This document shows, in pieces, positions 36,058-45,172 of a stretch of 64,000 bases of DNA. The DNA is from Alphaproteobacteria bacterium. Its GTDB lineage: Bacteria; Pseudomonadota; Alphaproteobacteria; Sphingomonadales; Kordiimonadaceae. The DNA lies in assembly GCA_013372975.1 (NCBI GenBank), contig JABXIS010000004.1, positions 62,001 through 126,000 of the forward strand. Direction: 5' to 3'. Every line of letters begins with the position of its first letter. Position 1 is the first letter of the stretch. Below the pieces are notes generated by a model that saw nothing but the letters and a program-made list of their open reading frames with translations, was not told the DNA's origin and did not search any database. The position numbers and the translations under genes were made by a program.

Positions 36058-36855
36058 TTAGTGTGCAGGATGCATCGCATCATGCAGGTAGATACAGGAC
36101 AGAATGGCAAAAACGTAGGCCTGCAGGAAAGCCACAAGGATTTCCAGCCCCGTCAGGAAAATGTTGAAAGCAAATGGCAGGACAGCAGCGGCCTGGCCGG
36201 CGAAACCGATAGCACCAAGGCTGATGATGAAGCCTGCAAATACTTTCATCATGATGTGGCCCGCCAGCATGTTGGCAAACAGACGAACCGAAAGGCTGAT
36301 CGGGCGCGTGAAGTAAGACATAACTTCAATTGGCACGATCAGAATATAAAGTGGCGCTGGAACACCAGACGGCGCAAACAGCTTCAGGAAGCCGATGCCG
36401 TGCTTGGCGAAACCAATCAGCGTCACACCTACGAAAACAACCGCAGCCAGAGCGAACGTCACAATGATGTGGCTTGTCGTCGTAAAGCTGTAGGGGATCA
36501 TGCCCGCAAGGTTGCTTCCAAGGATGAACATGAAGAGCGTAAAAATGAACGGGAAATATTGTTTCCCTTCGCGCCCTACATTTTCTTTCACCATATTGGC
36601 AATAAATTCATAGGCCATTTCAACCATGGCCTGCCAGCGACCAGGAACCAGCGCATTTTTGCGCGTGCCACCAACCAGGAAAAAGGTCAGGGCGGTCACT
36701 ACGATCACCATCCAAAGGGAACTGTTGGTAAAGGAGACATCAATGCCTGCAACTTGCATTTCTGCGATAGGCTTGATTTCAAACTGCTCAAGAGGTCCTG
36801 CCACGGCTACCATCTCCTTTATTTGTGCGCCCCGCGTTATGCGGATCGCGGTCAA
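36058..36855 (-). CDS. atpB: F0F1 ATP synthase subunit a
   Basis: 265 aa, five to six helices. The helix with the essential Arg is SLSVRLFANMLAGHIMM; the later GLEILVAFLQAYVFAIL helix also matches. It forms the proton half-channels against the c ring. It lies 3 bp after atpI. Confidence 0.96.
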   Translation of the reverse strand: MTAIRITRGAQIKEMVAVAGPLEQFEIKPIAEMQVAGIDVSFTNSSLWMVIVVTALTFFLVGGTRKNALVPGRWQAMVEMAYEFIANMVKENVGREGKQYFPFIFTLFMFILGSNLAGMIPYSFTTTSHIIVTFALAAVVFVGVTLIGFAKHGIGFLKLFAPSGVPAPLYILIVPIEVMSYFTRPISLSVRLFANMLAGHIMMKVFAGFIISLGAIGFAGQAAAVLPFAFNIFLTGLEILVAFLQAYVFAILSCIYLHDAMHPAH

Positions 36856-36858
36856 TTT

Positions 36859-37173
36859 CTAGTGCTCTTCGTCGGCAACGCCCGCTTCTCTCTGCATTTT
36901 ATTGGCCTCCCGGATCACATTCCGGATACCAGCAGCGAAGCCAAGGAACAGAAACACAAGTAAAAAAACAGGGGAAGTTTCGAGCCATCCATCCAGATTA
37001 ACGCCAACAAGCAGGCCGAAACCCACACCAGCTACCAGATCGATTCCCATCCTGAAGGCCCTTCCCATCGGAGAAATCCGCTCTTCAGCGTGCTCTCCCT
37101 GGGCCTTTAGTCTGGCCTGGCTCAATCGCTCATCAAGTGCCTTGAGCTTTGGGTCAATATCAGTTTCACCCAT
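36859..37173 (-). CDS. atpI: ATP synthase assembly protein AtpI
   Basis: 104 aa. A charged N terminus (about 45 residues) precedes two helices (GIDLVAGVGFGLLVGVNLDG and TSPVFLLVFLFLGFAAGIRN), the AtpI/Atp1 plan. First gene of the F0 operon atpI-B-E-b'-F. A TTGACA-N17-TATGTT promoter is located about 85-110 bp upstream. Confidence 0.88.
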   Translation of the reverse strand: MGETDIDPKLKALDERLSQARLKAQGEHAEERISPMGRAFRMGIDLVAGVGFGLLVGVNLDGWLETSPVFLLVFLFLGFAAGIRNVIREANKMQREAGVADEEH

Positions 37174-37227
37174 CTCGAAGCCCCTGAACCCCGCGTTTGA
37201 CCAACGTTTCTGCCGGGCTGCTCCTTC

Positions 37228-37253
37228 AAAAAAGAAGCGCCGTTAAAGGCGCC
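37228..37253 (-). terminator. Terminator of smc inside the atp promoter region
   Basis: On the minus strand GGCGC (from 37252) - TTTAAC loop - GCGCC, then TTC and six T (37228-37233). It lies about 90 bp after the smc stop (37344), immediately after the -10 of the atp promoter. Confidence 0.7.
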
Positions 37254-37256
37254 TGC

Positions 37257-37285
37257 AACATAGTGAAGGCCCCACCCTGTGTCAA
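37257..37285 (-). promoter_or_regulatory. Sigma-70 promoter of the atp operon
   Basis: Minus strand TTGACA (37280-37285), 17 bp, TATGTT (37257-37262): six of six and four of six matches at ideal spacing. The expected transcription start is near 37250, inside the terminator stem. Confidence 0.75.
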
Positions 37286-37343
37286 GGTCTATCGAAAATA
37301 AGTTAAAGCATTGAAAGTAAAGGGCTTTTAATAAAAAATGCGA

Positions 37344-40300
37344 TTATCCAGCTTCCCGCATTTCCTCGGCGCGCTCAAGGTCCACTGAGACAAGGGTGGA
37401 GATTCCGCGTTCCGCCATGGTTACACCAAACAGTCGCTTCATCCGCGCCATTGAAACCGCGTTGTGGGTTACAATCAGGAATCGGGTATCAGTTCGGCCT
37501 ATCATTTCATCCAGCAAATTGCAGAAGCGCTCCACATTAGCGTCATCGAGCGGCGCATCCACTTCGTCAAGCACACAAATTGGCGCCGGGTTGGTAATAA
37601 AGACCGCGAAGATAAGGGAAAGCGCAGTCAGCGCCTGTTCCCCACCTGACAGCAGAGACAAAGCCTGAAGCCGTTTGCCCGGCGGACTTGCAAAAATCTC
37701 CAGCCCGGCATCCAGCGGATCGTCGGATTCGGTAAGTTCCAGATGGGCTTCACCACCCCCGAACAGGCTCTTGAACAGTTCGCCAAAGTGATTGTTCACC
37801 ACATCAAAAGCCGCCAGAAGGCGTTCGCGTCCTTCCCTGTTCAGATTGCCGATAGCTTGCCTTAGGCGGGCAATGGCGTTCTCAAGGTCTGCCCGCTCGC
37901 TCACCAGATGGCTTAGCTGTTCATCGATTTCTGTCAGTTCTTCGTCGGCGCGCAGATTCACAGCCCCCAACCGGTCCCGCTCACGCTTCAGTTTCTCAAG
38001 CTTGCTTTCCAGAACCATGGTTTCAGGCAGGCTGTCGCTGGCTTCAAGGCCAACCTTCTCCAGCAGCTGGGTCGGTGCGCATTCGAATCGTTCGCCAATC
38101 TGCGCCGCAATATCTTTGCGCCTGGAGAGCGCATTTTCAACCGCCGCGTCAGCCCTGATCTGCTTTTCACGCACATCGGCTTGCGCGTCTCGTATCTCCT
38201 TGAGTGCCTTGTCTTTTTCCGCAAGACCCGCTTCAGCGGTCATCAATTTGTCGCTGCTTGCCTTGCGTTCAGCATCCGCTTTTTCTAGCTCGCTCAACAA
38301 GGCCTGCCTACGGTTCTCAAGGTCTTCCGGGCTGGCTTCAGCTGCCGCCAACTGACGCTGTGTATCCGCTTGGCGCTCGTCCAGTGCCTTAAGCTGCTTG
38401 TCCGCGCTTGAGACCCTAAGCTGCCACGCCCCTGATTCGGTCTGTATTGCCTTCAGGCGGTCATTCCGGCTTTCTGCTTCGCGTCTTAGGCTGTCATAGG
38501 CGGAACGCGCCGTACTCAGATCAGACCGTAGGGCCTCCACCTTCGCACGCGCCTCCTGAAGTTTGGTTTCCAAGGCAGTGTTTTCAGGCAGTTCGGCGAG
38601 TTTCGTATCGATCCCGGCCAACCGCTCATTGGTTTCCGCCTCTTCCTGCGCCAACCGTGCAAGGCTGTCCTTGAACATGTTAACCTTGCTTGCCCTTTTG
38701 CTGGCTTCCTGCTCTGCCACGACAAGCGCGCGCCGGGCTTCCGCCAGCGCTCTCTCGGCGTCCTGCCTCACTTGACGCTGGGCCTGTTCGGCCTCACGCG
38801 CTTTTTGGTGTGCCTCCAGCGCGGCAAGTGCTGCAGCAACTGCGCTCTCGGCCTTTTTTCGAGATTTCTCTTCGGTTGCCTTCAGCACGACCAAGCGGTT
38901 CTGGCGTTCAAGCCGCACAGCCGCTTCACTGGGGGCGCCGGCTTTTTGGGCATAACCATCCCACCGCCAGATTTGACCTTCGCGATCTACAATGCATTGG
39001 CCAGGCCGCAAAGATGGATGAAGGGCATTTCCGTCCCCACCTTCATTCAAGACCGCCGTATAAGCAATACGGCGGGCAAGCACCGTGGGCGCATCCACAA
39101 AATCGGCAAGGGGTGTCACCCCTTCGGGCCACATCGGAGCATCAAGCTTGTCCATGCCCTGCCAGTAGCGGGCCGCCGATTCGTCAAGCCCGGCTTCCGC
39201 TTCTTCCCCGAGCGCTGCGCCAACCGCGATTTCATACCCCGGCTTGGCTTTCAGGCCCGCAGACACAGGCGCTGCGTCAGCACCTGCCATCTCTTCAAGC
39301 ATACGCTCAAGGCTGGAGACCTCGGCCAGAACTGACTTATGCGCCCCCTCTGCTTCGGCTTTTGCGGTGTCCGCATCGTTCCGACTGGTTCGGGCCTGCA
39401 GGGTCGCGGCCTCTGCTGACTGCAGCGCGTCCGAAGCGTGTGTCAGGCGTTCTTCCTCGCTTCCAACAGCCTTCTCTGCAGCCTTGAGCGCTGCGAGGAC
39501 CTCGTCTTCCGCTGTCATGGCATCAAGCTCGCCATTTAGGCGGGTCTGTTCACTTCTCAGTTGGTCCCCGCGGCGAGCAATCGCCAGCTTGTCACTTTCA
39601 AGGCTGGAACGCCGCGCACGGGCCTGTGCTGCAAGCTCACTTACCTGATCGTAATCTGCTTCGGCAGTGGAGGCCGCTTTGGTGGCCAGGTCGAGTTTCT
39701 CCCGAACTTCCTGTTCGCTGGTCTTTTCGGCTTCACGCGCTGCCTCAAGACGTTTTTGCTCGGTTGTCAGGCGCTCGAGCGCAGCCCGCGCATCTCCAGC
39801 GATTTCCTGTTCACGCTCACGGTCGGCACCGATCTGCTCCAGCGTCTGGCGAAGCGATAGGGCCGTTTGTTTCCGGCGCTCTGTTTCCTGCTCCAGATTT
39901 TCTTTTTCAATTGTCAGGCGTTGCAGTTTTGCCGCGGCGGCGGCGTCTGATTCCCTCAGAGGCGGCAGTATGGCGGCGGTTTCAGCCTGCTCCTTGGCAA
40001 GCCCCGCCACCTTCTCTTCCACGGTCGCCACCAGCTTGGCAGATTCGCGCAAGGCACGCTCAAGGTTAATCACTTCTTCTGCAGCCAGACTCCAACGCAG
40101 GTACATCAGGCTTGCTTCTGCCTGACGGATATCTCCCGATATAGAGCGGTAGCGCACAGCCTGCTTGGCTTGTCGTTTCAGGCTCTGGATCTGGGTTTCC
40201 ATCGCCTGGATCACATCCTGCAAGCGCGTGAGATTGCCCTCTGCGCCCCGAAGGCGGCTTTCCGCATCTTTCCTGCGGGAGTGAAGCCCGGAAATGCCAG

Positions 40301-40802
40301 CAGCTTCTTCCAGGATCGCCCGGCGATCCTGTGGCTTTGCATTGATAAGCGTACCAATGCGCCCCTGGCTCACCAGTGCCGGTGAGTGGGCGCCTGTAGC
40401 CGCGTCAGCAAACAGAAGTTGTACGTCCTTTTGCCGGACATCCCTGCCATTGATGCGGTAAGCAGAACCGGATTCGCGTTCGATCCGGCGCGTAACCTCG
40501 ATAAAATCTTCATCGCTATATTCGGCGGGCGCCGAACGGTCCTGGTTATCGATCACCAGGGTCACTTCAGCCATGTTCCGGGCCGGGCGTTTGTCAGTGC
40601 CCGCGAAGATCACATCGTCCATGCCGGAACCGCGCAGGCTCTTTGCGCGGTTTTCACCCATCACCCAACGGATCGCTTCAAGAAGGTTGGATTTGCCGCA
40701 GCCGTTCGGGCCCACAACGCCTGTCAGGCCGCGCTCGATATGAAGCTCGGTCGGATCGACGAAGGATTTAAACCCCGATAATCGCAGACGCGAAAAACGC
40801 AT
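37344..40802 (-). CDS. smc: Chromosome segregation protein SMC
   Basis: 1152 aa. Walker A GPNGCGKSNLLEAIRWVMGE near residue 31, long coiled coils from about 170 to 500 and 650 to 1000, a hinge between (PGYEIAVGAALGEEAEAG), signature LSGGEQALTALSLIFAV and Walker B ICVLDEVDAPLDDANVE at the C terminus. It loops DNA and aligns the chromosome arms with ScpAB; the scp genes are not in this window. It is directly downstream of the DsbA-like pair. Confidence 0.98.
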   Translation of the reverse strand: MRFSRLRLSGFKSFVDPTELHIERGLTGVVGPNGCGKSNLLEAIRWVMGENRAKSLRGSGMDDVIFAGTDKRPARNMAEVTLVIDNQDRSAPAEYSDEDFIEVTRRIERESGSAYRINGRDVRQKDVQLLFADAATGAHSPALVSQGRIGTLINAKPQDRRAILEEAAGISGLHSRRKDAESRLRGAEGNLTRLQDVIQAMETQIQSLKRQAKQAVRYRSISGDIRQAEASLMYLRWSLAAEEVINLERALRESAKLVATVEEKVAGLAKEQAETAAILPPLRESDAAAAAKLQRLTIEKENLEQETERRKQTALSLRQTLEQIGADREREQEIAGDARAALERLTTEQKRLEAAREAEKTSEQEVREKLDLATKAASTAEADYDQVSELAAQARARRSSLESDKLAIARRGDQLRSEQTRLNGELDAMTAEDEVLAALKAAEKAVGSEEERLTHASDALQSAEAATLQARTSRNDADTAKAEAEGAHKSVLAEVSSLERMLEEMAGADAAPVSAGLKAKPGYEIAVGAALGEEAEAGLDESAARYWQGMDKLDAPMWPEGVTPLADFVDAPTVLARRIAYTAVLNEGGDGNALHPSLRPGQCIVDREGQIWRWDGYAQKAGAPSEAAVRLERQNRLVVLKATEEKSRKKAESAVAAALAALEAHQKAREAEQAQRQVRQDAERALAEARRALVVAEQEASKRASKVNMFKDSLARLAQEEAETNERLAGIDTKLAELPENTALETKLQEARAKVEALRSDLSTARSAYDSLRREAESRNDRLKAIQTESGAWQLRVSSADKQLKALDERQADTQRQLAAAEASPEDLENRRQALLSELEKADAERKASSDKLMTAEAGLAEKDKALKEIRDAQADVREKQIRADAAVENALSRRKDIAAQIGERFECAPTQLLEKVGLEASDSLPETMVLESKLEKLKRERDRLGAVNLRADEELTEIDEQLSHLVSERADLENAIARLRQAIGNLNREGRERLLAAFDVVNNHFGELFKSLFGGGEAHLELTESDDPLDAGLEIFASPPGKRLQALSLLSGGEQALTALSLIFAVFITNPAPICVLDEVDAPLDDANVERFCNLLDEMIGRTDTRFLIVTHNAVSMARMKRLFGVTMAERGISTLVSVDLERAEEMREAG

Positions 40803-40871
40803 GGCTGCGCCCTACTCCCCCTGTTTAGCAAAGTCAGGCGGCCCCATTCCCCAATAAGGCCGCCCCCGATA

Positions 40872-41564
40872 TTAACTGCCGTCGGCTACTGCCTCCGCAA
40901 TCTTTTCCATCAGTTCATCAATGGTTCTGTATTCAACAAGCTCTTCATTCACCACAAAGGATGGTGTTGAATTGATGTTATAATCCTTCTGCGCGCCCAT
41001 GGTCATCTGCATCAGGTGCTTGAGCATGGCGTCGTTGGACACACAGCGATCAAACTGAGTGCGGCTGATACCCGCGCGACGGGCAAGTGATGCCAACTCA
41101 TCCAGCGGATTGGCCGAACGCGCCCAATCACTTTGACGCGCAAAATAGACTTCCATCAATTTCTTGGTGGTTTCATCGTTGCCGCAACGGGCTGCAGCCG
41201 ACGCTGCAATATCCACGCGGTTCATGATGAAATTGCGGTAAATCAGCTTTGCCTTGCCTGTATCAATATAGTCTTTCTTGATCTTGGGCATATGCACCCG
41301 CGCAAAGGTTGCGCAGTGCGGGCACGTCAAGGATGCATATTCAATAATGGTGACCGGCGCGTCCGGGTCACCATAGACGAGGTCGCCCCATGTGCCCTCA
41401 CCTTGCTGAGCCACATCCACAGCAGGTGTTTCTACAGCTTCTGCCGCGGCTTCAGCAGCATCCGTATCAGCGGGCTTTTCACCGCTATCGCCGCAAGCCG
41501 CCAGAGCAAGCAATGCAGCAGATGCTGTTGCTACCTTAAATCCAGAAACATACTTGTTGTGCAT
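40872..41564 (-). CDS. DsbA-family thioredoxin-fold lipoprotein
   Basis: 230 aa from the ATG at 41564. A lipoprotein signal ends in the lipobox LALAAC; an Ala/Glu-rich linker of about 40 residues then tethers a DsbA domain with active site YASLTCPHCATF and helical insert. The cis-Pro is in INSTPSFVVNEEL. Periplasmic, membrane-anchored disulfide oxidoreductase or reductase of the BdbD/DsbG-like group. Second of two tandem paralogues. Confidence 0.9.
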   Translation of the reverse strand: MHNKYVSGFKVATASAALLALAACGDSGEKPADTDAAEAAAEAVETPAVDVAQQGEGTWGDLVYGDPDAPVTIIEYASLTCPHCATFARVHMPKIKKDYIDTGKAKLIYRNFIMNRVDIAASAAARCGNDETTKKLMEVYFARQSDWARSANPLDELASLARRAGISRTQFDRCVSNDAMLKHLMQMTMGAQKDYNINSTPSFVVNEELVEYRTIDELMEKIAEAVADGS

Positions 41565-41652
41565 AAATCCATCCCCGTACACTAGATATTGTGTTTACAT
41601 TGCAAAACCAACGCTGACGAGTCTTTTTTACGTCGGTTCGCAGGCTGTTTGA

Positions 41653-42249
41653 TTATTCCGCAGCTTCCACTGCTGCCTTGATTGTTTCATAGGCATAGTT
41701 ATCGAGAGCCTTGCCATTCATCATGACATATGGAATGCGCGAGACCTTGTAGGTTTCCACACCCTTTTGCATCATCTCAACCAGATGCTTTTGCGCTTCC
41801 TGATCAGAGATACAGCGCGACATCTCTGCCTGTGAAATTCCGCCTTCTTCGGCAATCTGCGCGATCACCTCATAGGGGTTAGAGGCATGCATCCATTCTT
41901 CCTGTCGTTCGAAGAAACTATCCACCAGCTTTTTGGTTACATCCACATCAGTGGTGCAGCGACTAATGGTGGCAACGGCCAGGTCATATCGATCCCGCAC
42001 GAAGTTGCGGAAAATGAATCGCACCCTTCCTGTGTCGATGAACTCTTCTTTCACTTTCGGAAAAATATCCCGAGAAAAATGGCCACAATGAGGGCATGTC
42101 ATAGAACCATATTCGATAATCTCTATAGGCGCGCTGGTGCTGCCATATACGATGTCGCCTTTCAGGAAAGCGCCTTCCGGCGCCTCCTGTGCCTGAACAG
42201 CAAACGGTGATAACAGCACCATCGCCGCAACGATCACTCTCTTGAACAA
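41653..42249 (-). CDS. DsbA-family periplasmic thioredoxin-fold protein
   Basis: 198 aa with a signal peptide (VIVAAMVLLSPFAVQAQ) and the active site YGSMTCPHCGHF; the cis-Pro is in VSRIPYVMMNG. The CPHC centre and core align with the neighbour at 40872 (YASLTCPHCATF), but this one is soluble, not lipidated. The smc / DsbA-like / DUF721 / mutY order is common in Alphaproteobacteria. Confidence 0.92.
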   Translation of the reverse strand: MFKRVIVAAMVLLSPFAVQAQEAPEGAFLKGDIVYGSTSAPIEIIEYGSMTCPHCGHFSRDIFPKVKEEFIDTGRVRFIFRNFVRDRYDLAVATISRCTTDVDVTKKLVDSFFERQEEWMHASNPYEVIAQIAEEGGISQAEMSRCISDQEAQKHLVEMMQKGVETYKVSRIPYVMMNGKALDNYAYETIKAAVEAAE

Positions 42250-42273
42250 ATGAAATCCCCCCGGATAAACATG

Positions 42274-42819
42274 TTACTTCTTGTCGTCCGATCCTTCATC
42301 ACGAGCATGGGACAACACGAACTCACCAAGGCTTTTAACGGCTTCTTGAAGCGGGCTCAACTCTCCATCACCCACAAGTGAGGAAAGGTGATCAGTTTGC
42401 GCCTCATCAAGCGGTTTCTTTTCATACGGTCTGCGGCGCCTGACAGGCGGCAACGGTCCCTGTTGCACTTCCATCTTGGCCACCGCCTGATACCCGAAGA
42501 AACTGTTGACCATCTCGATCACCCGCGCACCACGGTGGGTCAGGAGCGGCGCAAAGGCAGAAGGGCAGCGCACCCGCAGGGTAGCGCCTATGCGACTACC
42601 ACGCGGAAACCTCAAGCTAACGGGCACAGTGCTTTCCGCAAGCTCCGGCCCGACGATGTGCGCCCAACGGGTTACGATTTCTGCCTGCACAAACCCCTGC
42701 TTGCGAATAGCGGTTGAAACCAGGGAAGAGGCAACACGAGAAGCAGGCTGCACAGACCGGCGCCTGAAGACCTTCTCGCCTGGTTGTTTTTTCGTAGTTT
42801 TTTTTGTGCCCGCCACCAT
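42274..42819 (-). CDS. dciA: DciA-like DUF721 protein
   Basis: 181 aa from the ATG at 42819; the open frame runs back to 43014 but would overlap the mutY start. A basic N terminus is followed by the DUF721 core (EIVTRWAHIVGPELAESTVPVSLRF, GATLRVRCPSAFAPLLTH, IEMVNSFFGYQAVAKMEV). In many bacteria this family loads the replicative helicase DnaB. A Pro/Arg segment and acidic tail follow. It is divergent from mutY with about 100 bp between. Confidence 0.85.
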   Translation of the reverse strand: MVAGTKKTTKKQPGEKVFRRRSVQPASRVASSLVSTAIRKQGFVQAEIVTRWAHIVGPELAESTVPVSLRFPRGSRIGATLRVRCPSAFAPLLTHRGARVIEMVNSFFGYQAVAKMEVQQGPLPPVRRRRPYEKKPLDEAQTDHLSSLVGDGELSPLQEAVKSLGEFVLSHARDEGSDDKK

Positions 42820-42920
42820 TTGGCTTGCCCTCTCATTCCTGCACGATACAGTCTCCGCGCAGGAACGGCTGTTCACCCCACCCAGAGAATCGCGATTATA
42901 ATGCAGAAACAGATTTGAGT

Positions 42921-43961
42921 ATGAGTAAAACTGCTGAAAAGCTTCTGTCCTGGTATGACCGAAATCGACGCGCCCTGCCGTGGCGAGCGGAACCGGGTGT
43001 GAAAGCCGACCCATACCATGTCTGGCTTTCCGAAATCATGCTTCAGCAAACCACGGTTGCAACGGTGAAAAGCTATTTTTCCCGCTTTCTGGAACGCTGG
43101 CCCACGGTTGAGGAACTCGCGGCCGCCGCGCAGGAGGACGTTCTGAAGGAATGGGCTGGTCTGGGATATTATGCCCGTGCCCGAAACCTGCATGCCTGCG
43201 CGCAGAAGGTTGCGCGGGAACACGGCGGCATATTCCCCGCAAACGAAATAGAGCTGAAAGCCTTGCCTGGCATCGGGGACTATACTGGCGCAGCAATCGC
43301 GGCCATCGCCTTTGATATTCCGGCCACTGTGGTGGACGGCAATGTGGAACGTGTTGTTAGCCGCCAGTTCCGGGTGGAAGAAGCATTGCCGGGCGCAAAA
43401 AAGCCCATCAAGGCCCATACCGCAGATATCACACCCCACGAGCGCGCAGGCGATTTCGCGCAGGCCATGATGGACCTTGGCTCAGCCGTTTGCACGCCTA
43501 AGAATCCGAAATGCCTGTTATGCCCGATACGGGCGGAGTGTCAGGCCAACAGAGCTGGCGACGCCGAGCGTTTCCCCATAAAAGCTCCCAAGAAGATCAA
43601 ACCTGTCAGGCGCGCCATATCCTTCTGGCTTGAGCATGACGGCCATGTGCTTCTCGAACGCCGACCGCCCAAGGGGCTTCTGGGCGGCATGCCCGGTCTA
43701 TTTTCAACACCCTGGGAAGCCCGAGATGATTTCCCCGGCAAGGAAGAATGGCTCCAGCACCGTCCCAGCGAGGACTATTGGAAACCGGTAGATGGGCTCG
43801 CCAAACACACCTTCACCCATTTCCACCTGGAAACCCGGCTGATGGCTGCGAAAGCCAATCAGAAATATAATGTTGAGGATGGCTTTTGGCATCCAATCGA
43901 CGCCCTTGAGGAAGTGGGACTTCCAACAGTTTTCACGAAGATCGCGGCCCTCAAGCTATAA
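42921..43961 (+). CDS. mutY: A/G-specific adenine glycosylase MutY
   Basis: 346 aa from the ATG at 42921 (MSKTAEKLLSWYDRNRRALPWR). HhH motif LPGIGDYTGAAIAAIAF followed by the catalytic Asp in VVDGNVERV; the 4Fe-4S ligands are C-x6-C-x2-C-x5-C (CTPKNPKCLLCPIRAEC). The C-terminal NUDIX-like domain (about 230-346) reads 8-oxoG. It removes A mispaired with 8-oxoG. Longer starts from 42804 lack a ribosome site. Confidence 0.97.
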   Translation: MSKTAEKLLSWYDRNRRALPWRAEPGVKADPYHVWLSEIMLQQTTVATVKSYFSRFLERWPTVEELAAAAQEDVLKEWAGLGYYARARNLHACAQKVAREHGGIFPANEIELKALPGIGDYTGAAIAAIAFDIPATVVDGNVERVVSRQFRVEEALPGAKKPIKAHTADITPHERAGDFAQAMMDLGSAVCTPKNPKCLLCPIRAECQANRAGDAERFPIKAPKKIKPVRRAISFWLEHDGHVLLERRPPKGLLGGMPGLFSTPWEARDDFPGKEEWLQHRPSEDYWKPVDGLAKHTFTHFHLETRLMAAKANQKYNVEDGFWHPIDALEEVGLPTVFTKIAALKL

Positions 43962-43962
43962 G

Positions 43963-44385
43963 CTATAGCCCATATTTCTGCCTCAGATCTGCTACCGATT
44001 TCTCGATAAGCTCCCTGAGCACAGCGCGGTCAATATCATCCAGCTTGTTAATATACAGGCATGACTTTCCGGTTTTATATTTGCCCAACCGGTCCATCAG
44101 TTCCCGATACCCTGAAAACCCAAGCATGATATAACACACCATATTGGCCTTCCTGGGGGAAAAGCCCACCTGCAAGAAATCACCCTCTCGGCCACTTTCA
44201 TATTTATAATGATAGGTACCAAACCCCACAATGGAAGGACCCCACATCCTGGCCTCTTCGCCTGTGATTTCCGCCATAAGGGCCATCAGCTCGAGCGCAT
44301 CTTGCCGCCTGCGGTCATTCTCAACCGCGCCAATAAAATCCGCAGGTTGAACTTCGGTCGGCTTGGTTTTATTTTCAGCCATCAC
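43963..44385 (-). CDS. DUF1801-family protein
   Basis: 140 aa. EVQPADFIGAVENDRRRQDALELMALM, then EEARMWGPSIVGFGTYHYKYESGREGDF and FSPRKANMVCYIM...LGKYKTGKSCLYINKLDDID are the YdhG/DUF1801 pattern. No catalytic residues are known for this family. It is 1 bp from the stop of mutY (convergent) and 1 bp after the phosphatase-like gene. Confidence 0.85.
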   Translation of the reverse strand: MMAENKTKPTEVQPADFIGAVENDRRRQDALELMALMAEITGEEARMWGPSIVGFGTYHYKYESGREGDFLQVGFSPRKANMVCYIMLGFSGYRELMDRLGKYKTGKSCLYINKLDDIDRAVLRELIEKSVADLRQKYGL

Positions 44386-44386
44386 C

Positions 44387-44932
44387 TTACTCCGCGGCGG
44401 GCAAAGACAACAGGTCCCTCACTCTGGGTTCAAGGCTCGTAAGGCCGGCCGCCTTGCCAATGGCGAGCGCTTCTTCCGCCTCTTTTCCTTGCACATGGAA
44501 AGCCCTGAGCGCCATCATCGCACCAACCCTGTTCCCACTGCCACAATGTACGAGAACGCCGTCTCCGGCAGCTTTAAGCGCTTCATCAAGTAGCTTGGCA
44601 TTCTCTGGCGTAAGACCATCCTTGGACGACACCGGAATGTGGAAATAATTCATGCCGAACGATTTTACGATTTCATCTTCAGGATAATTGAAGCGCTCGG
44701 CAATCTTGGGATCGGCATGCTTGGTCACTTCGCCTTGCCCACGCAGGTTGATTACAGTCTTGATACCCTGCTCGCGCAACCGAACCAGATCCTCCGCACT
44801 TGGTTGCCCACCGGTTACCACTCCCTTTTCCAGGTAACGAGGATTTTTGAGTTCGAGTTTTGCGTCGGACGGCCCTGCCAGCGCGCCTGCGCCCGATAAC
44901 ACAACCAACACAACAAACAACAGTGTTCTCAC
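44387..44932 (-). CDS. Exported protein-tyrosine-phosphatase-like protein (DUF442/BLH type)
   Basis: 181 aa with a signal peptide (LLFVVLVVLSGAGALA). VVTGGQPSAEDLVRLREQGIKTVINLR and VLVHCGSGNRVGAMMAL (C-x4-R loop with Cys near 131) match the DUF442/beta-lactamase-hydrolase-like phosphatase family. The Arg spacing is one shorter than in classical PTPs. Periplasmic; substrate unknown. Operon with DUF1801. Confidence 0.82.
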   Translation of the reverse strand: MRTLLFVVLVVLSGAGALAGPSDAKLELKNPRYLEKGVVTGGQPSAEDLVRLREQGIKTVINLRGQGEVTKHADPKIAERFNYPEDEIVKSFGMNYFHIPVSSKDGLTPENAKLLDEALKAAGDGVLVHCGSGNRVGAMMALRAFHVQGKEAEEALAIGKAAGLTSLEPRVRDLLSLPAAE

Positions 44933-45172
44933 GGCCTCTCTCCCTCAATTCCGCCTACAAGCCCGCACCATACTGCAAAACACTGGCGGTAAGAAGCCCG
45001 CAAAAACAGCAAGGGCCGCAATATGCAGCCCCGACCATGAAACATGCTAAAATGTGCTCAGGTCCCTATACGGCGAGACAAGTTGGCATCTTTTTGTCGG
45101 CCCCTCTCAATTTCTTGGCTTTTTTATCCAGAAGCGGCTTCTTTCAAATCACCACAAACGATCCATTTCGAC

